Below, one piece after another: positions 61,367 through 64,000 of a stretch of DNA of 64,000 nt. Within the stretch, counting starts at the first letter, position 1. Each line of letters begins with the position of its first letter. The position numbers and the translations under genes are program-made. The stretch spans positions 1-64,000 of the forward strand of contig NZ_QAAE01000011.1 in assembly GCF_003046585.1 (NCBI RefSeq), written 5' to 3'. Source of the stretch: Nitrosomonas aestuarii (GTDB taxonomy: Bacteria; Pseudomonadota; Gammaproteobacteria; Burkholderiales; Nitrosomonadaceae). The notes under the pieces are model-generated. The model was not told the DNA's origin, did not search any database, and worked only from the letters and a program-made list of their open reading frames with translations.

Positions 61367-61374
61367 TATATGGT

Positions 61375-62106
61375 TTATTTCAGATAACAAGTGATTTTCT
61401 TGATAATATTGGCTTCCGGCCAAGTCCATTGCAAACAATATTCAGCACCCAGTTTCGGGTTTTCAATTTCGGTTTCAATCCTGGTTTCACCTGTAATTAC
61501 GGGCGGCAATAGTGCTTCTTCAGTCCCGTTATATTTACAATAAGCACGAGCTGATGCAATGGGTCGTCCTTTTGGCAGATCCACAACGAGTTTTACCTGA
61601 TCTGTTTCATCGTCAATCACATGTGAAAGTTCACCTTTAGTTCGACCAAAAGCGTTGGTATAGTCATACGACAATATTGTATCTATTCCCTTGGTTGCCT
61701 TCATTGGGTTTGTAGGTAATGCCATACAAACCTGATATTTACTATGTTTGTCTTTTACTTGCTCTATAGGGAATTGGCCATTGATGCTGAAATTACCAAT
61801 AGAACCAGAAGAAGCAATGTTTTTAAACCAGTAAACGTTATTATCTACATGACATGCTGTTGTTTTCTGTTGTTGCTTCACTGTGGCTCGTGTACCACAG
61901 GTGTCTTTAATCGTCAGTACTTTTTCCACACCGGAAATTCTGAATGTACCTTGGTTTTGTTTAAATTGTTCATACATCAGTACAGCGCCACCGGCTATGA
62001 TTAGAAATCCAACTAAAGTGAAATCACTAAAAAGTATTACCGTGGCACCAAATACTATTATCAATATGTTGGCATAAAAAACTAGCTGGTTGTGTTTATC
62101 AAACAT
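61375..62106 (-). CDS. hypothetical membrane-anchored protein
   Basis: A 243-residue protein with two N-terminal helices (about 9-27 and 30-46) and a large domain after them, predicted to be mostly beta strand. It has six Cys, in DTCGTRAT, TTACHV, QVCMALP, AYCKYN, EYCLQW and the final ITCYLK. I do not recognise the family. The gene start has GAGGAGC upstream (rc of 62107-62117), a good ribosome site. Its 3' end has a strong hairpin. It is divergent from the bufferin-type operon, but there is no evidence that they work together. Confidence 0.65.
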   Translation of the reverse strand: MFDKHNQLVFYANILIIVFGATVILFSDFTLVGFLIIAGGAVLMYEQFKQNQGTFRISGVEKVLTIKDTCGTRATVKQQQKTTACHVDNNVYWFKNIASSGSIGNFSINGQFPIEQVKDKHSKYQVCMALPTNPMKATKGIDTILSYDYTNAFGRTKGELSHVIDDETDQVKLVVDLPKGRPIASARAYCKYNGTEEALLPPVITGETRIETEIENPKLGAEYCLQWTWPEANIIKKITCYLK

Positions 62107-62217
62107 TCATTGCTCCTCAAATATCTGGCTTAAATAGTTTTTGTATTTATGATACGGTTTTAGCATCGTCATTTATTTTAATTATTTATGATCTTTTTTT
62201 ATATATTAAGGTCATAA

Positions 62218-62248
62218 AAAAAGGCACATATTATTGTTATGCCTTTTT
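62218..62248 (-). terminator. terminator-like hairpin between divergent genes
   Basis: AAAAAGGCA (62218-62226) and TGCCTTTTT (62240-62248) form a 9-bp stem with A-runs and T-runs on both sides, the form of a bidirectional intrinsic terminator. It lies in the 485-base gap between two divergent genes (minus gene start 62106, plus gene start 62592), where no coding transcript should end. The rest of the gap, 62249-62591, is very AT-rich and must hold the promoter for the bufferin-type operon. Confidence 0.6.
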
Positions 62249-62591
62249 CTTTTATATTCAACTAAAAACTGAATATAAATGTTTCAAGTAGTGTTTTTTA
62301 AAAGGACTGAGTGTATCAGAGAGCAGCTTGCAAAAAAAGCAAGATTATGTAATGTTATGAGTACAAGAATAATGTATAGATTTTTAATATAATATATTGT
62401 TGCTCCTATAAATTATAGTATGCAGATCGCTCATTATTTTTGTAATTATCAACAAATCATAATCTTAAATAACCAAAACTTATTTTTTTATTAAAATCTG
62501 ATAAGAACCTTTAATAAAAGACTGCAAGTTGATTTGTGGTTGTGATTGCTCAGTCAAGTACACGAATGCTAAACCTTTGATGGAGAAAATT

Positions 62592-62924
62592 ATGTCAAAA
62601 AAATCAATGAAACCAGTATCAATTGCCGTTGGAACCGCTTTCGTAGCCACACTTGCCGCCGGTAGTGTTTCAGCAGAAGCTGACACAACCGCAAATCCAT
62701 TTGCCATGAAAGAATTATCCAGTGGATATATGCAACTGGCTTATGGAGGTGGTGATGGCAGTAAAGATAAATCCGATAAAAAAGATAAATACGGTGATGG
62801 AAAAAGCGGTGAGAATAAAACCGATAAAGAAGGCAAATGCGGCGAAGGCAAATGCGGCGGTGATATGAAGAAGAAAAAAGAAGGTGACTCTGGTGGCAAC
62901 AACACCGAGAAGAAAGGATACTAA
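62592..62924 (+). CDS. hvfA: HvfA/bufferin-type modified-peptide precursor
   Basis: A 110-residue protein: signal peptide at 1-28 (SVSA cleavage), then a low-complexity Gly/Lys/Asp-rich core with two back-to-back EGKCG motifs at 80-84 and 85-89 (Cys83 and Cys88, the only Cys in the protein), and a Lys/Gly/Asn tail. EGKCG motifs are the modification sites of HvfA-type precursors, in which a DUF692 iron enzyme converts Cys to copper-binding heterocycles. The DUF692 gene follows 46 bases on. The ATG at 62592 has a GGAG site; an upstream in-frame start (62529) is rejected because it would put 21 residues in front of the signal peptide. Membership is inferred from motif and context. Confidence 0.82.
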   Translation: MSKKSMKPVSIAVGTAFVATLAAGSVSAEADTTANPFAMKELSSGYMQLAYGGGDGSKDKSDKKDKYGDGKSGENKTDKEGKCGEGKCGGDMKKKKEGDSGGNNTEKKGY

Positions 62925-62970
62925 AACAGCACTGCAATATGAATAATGGGTTGTTCTGCTGCACATAATC

Positions 62971-63828
62971 ATGAACAAAGGATTTTATCCTGTTCATGGT
63001 GCCGGGCTTGGTCTGCGTCGTGCGCTTGTGCGTACTGTAGCAGATCAGCCTGTCAACTCTGTTGATTTCTGGGAAATCGCACCTGAAAACTGGATAGGTG
63101 TAGGTGGTTTTTACGGAAAAAAGCTGCATGCATTTACCGAACAGTATCCGTTTATTTGTCATGGTTTATCGTTGTCCATAGGTGGTCCTTCTCCATTGGA
63201 TGAAGCGTTTTTACAGCGACTAAAACGTTTTTTAAGAACACACCAAATACGCTGCTACAGTGAACATTTGAGCTATTGCAGCGATGACGGGCATCTTTAT
63301 GATTTATTGCCTATTCCATTCACTGAAGAAGCCGTTCATTATGTTGCAGGTCGTATTAGACGGGTACAGGAAATTCTCGATCAGCGTATTGCGATAGAGA
63401 ATGTTTCCTATTACGCTGCGCCGGGTCAGCAAATGGCAGAAATTGAATTTCTAAATGCTGTACTGGAAGAAGCGGATTGTGATTTATTACTGGATGTTAA
63501 CAATATTTATGTAAACAGTATCAATCATCGCTATGACGCCGAAGTATTCATGCAGAAAATACCGGCGTATCGTATACGCTATATGCATATAGCCGGACAC
63601 TACAACGAGGCTGAGGACTTACTTGTAGACACCCATGGTGCCGATGTCATTGATCCTGTTTGGTCATTACTCGAAAAATCGTATCAACAGTTTGGCGTTA
63701 TTCCCACATTATTAGAGCGGGATTTTAATATACCGTCATTGCAAACGCTGGAATTAGAAGTGAACCGTATTCAGAAATTGCAATCGAAGTGGCGGCACCA
63801 GAATCATGAACACTCCCAACACGCCTGA
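62971..63828 (+). CDS. hvfB: DUF692 multinuclear iron-dependent oxidase (MNIO, HvfB type)
   Basis: A 285-residue TIM-barrel enzyme of the MNIO family that modifies Cys residues in a peptide precursor. Ligand-type motifs are in order: GLGLRR at the start, [50 protein letters not shown] and DTHG. It is adjacent to the EGKCG precursor and overlaps by 23 bases the start of a DUF2063 gene, the usual HvfB-HvfC pairing. The product is predicted to be a copper-binding thiooxazole or oxazolone/thioamide on the precursor. The chemistry is inferred from characterised relatives. Confidence 0.92.
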   Translation: MNKGFYPVHGAGLGLRRALVRTVADQPVNSVDFWEIAPENWIGVGGFYGKKLHAFTEQYPFICHGLSLSIGGPSPLDEAFLQRLKRFLRTHQIRCYSEHLSYCSDDGHLYDLLPIPFTEEAVHYVAGRIRRVQEILDQRIAIENVSYYAAPGQQMAEIEFLNAVLEEADCDLLLDVNNIYVNSINHRYDAEVFMQKIPAYRIRYMHIAGHYNEAEDLLVDTHGADVIDPVWSLLEKSYQQFGVIPTLLERDFNIPSLQTLELEVNRIQKLQSKWRHQNHEHSQHA

Positions 63829-64000
63829 TCGACCGGATTTTATAAAATTGCAATATGCTTTTGCCGCGCATATCCGCAATCCGGAGATAAACCCGCCACC
63901 GCAAAACATTGAAGAGCGGCGTATGAAAATCTACTGCGAGTTATTCTATAACAATGTAGAAGATTTTATGGCTAACACTTTTCCTGTATTACACAGTATT
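63806..64000 (+). CDS. hvfC: DUF2063 (HvfC/BufC-type) protein, N-terminal part, cut by window edge
   Basis: The first 65 residues of a protein that continues past the window. The sequence has [17 protein letters not shown], the [19 protein letters not shown] block and FPVLHSI, all characteristic of the DUF2063 N-terminal domain. Such proteins bind the precursor leader and guide it to the DUF692 enzyme. The ATG at 63806 lies inside the end of the MNIO gene (23-base overlap), which indicates coupled translation. Further genes (for example a DoxX-type membrane protein) may follow outside. Confidence 0.88.
   Translation, partial: MNTPNTPDRPDFIKLQYAFAAHIRNPEINPPPQNIEERRMKIYCELFYNNVEDFMANTFPVLHSI

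Noticed and set aside
62590..63162. 190-residue open frame opposite the bufferin-type precursor and MNIO gene
   Set aside because: Made of antisense Cys/His/Arg/Tyr low-complexity sequence caused by the Lys/Gly/Asp codons of the precursor; no start signal.

Overview
The window is about 64 kb of bacterial chromosome, roughly 43-45% GC by eye, densely coded, with no phage, insertion sequence or CRISPR array that I can see. Gene order and protein character point to a betaproteobacterium of the Nitrosomonas type, an ammonia oxidiser. This rests on the rimP-nusA-infB-rbfA-truB block, a full System I cytochrome c maturation operon, xseB-ispA-dxs-folE2, a periplasmic alpha-carbonic anhydrase and a formate/nitrite-type channel. 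No ammonia monooxygenase or hydroxylamine oxidoreductase gene lies here, so the metabolic label is an inference.

Layout: 549-625 initiator tRNA (minus strand); 861-1373 creA; 1753-7914 ribosome and translation block (rimP, nusA, infB, rbfA, truB); 7995-15633 ccmABCDEFGHI; 15770-17247 peroxiredoxin bcp and malate dehydrogenase; 17526-22830 minus-strand group (DUF4124 protein, FNT channel, hemW, FtsX-like permease); 23072-23652 a decayed gene; 23765-32362 a riboswitch-led nitrogen cluster followed by bioB (to 33423); 33820-37114 yceH, an EamA transporter, cheY and cheZ; 37156-41692 minus-strand rng, maf, rlmH and a kinase/P-loop fusion; 41888-49666 ybaL, an ftsH paralogue, mltB, fur/bamE, dapB and apaH; 49599-54175 plsC, a small exported protein with carbonic anhydrase, and ggt; 54345-59841 xseB, ispA, dxs, folE2 and murJ; 59994-61350 a wrecked SPFH/NfeD pair; 62592-64000 the start of a bufferin/HvfA-type modified-peptide operon that runs off the window.

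The strongest functional story is 23.7-32.4 kb. A guanidine-I (ykkC) riboswitch precedes an APC-family permease, two urea-carboxylase-associated proteins, a biotin-dependent carboxylase of the urea carboxylase family and allophanate hydrolase. By known pathway logic this is guanidine import, carboxylation to carboxyguanidine, deimination to allophanate, and hydrolysis to ammonia and CO2. That gives three ammonia per guanidine, which in an ammonia oxidiser would be a source of energy as well as nitrogen. The biotin synthase gene next door could supply the carboxylase cofactor.

The second notable system is at the right edge: a secreted Lys/Gly/Asp-rich precursor with two adjacent EGKCG motifs, a DUF692 (MNIO) enzyme, and the N-terminus of its DUF2063 partner. 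This is the arrangement of copper-binding, thiooxazole- or oxazolone-modified peptides.
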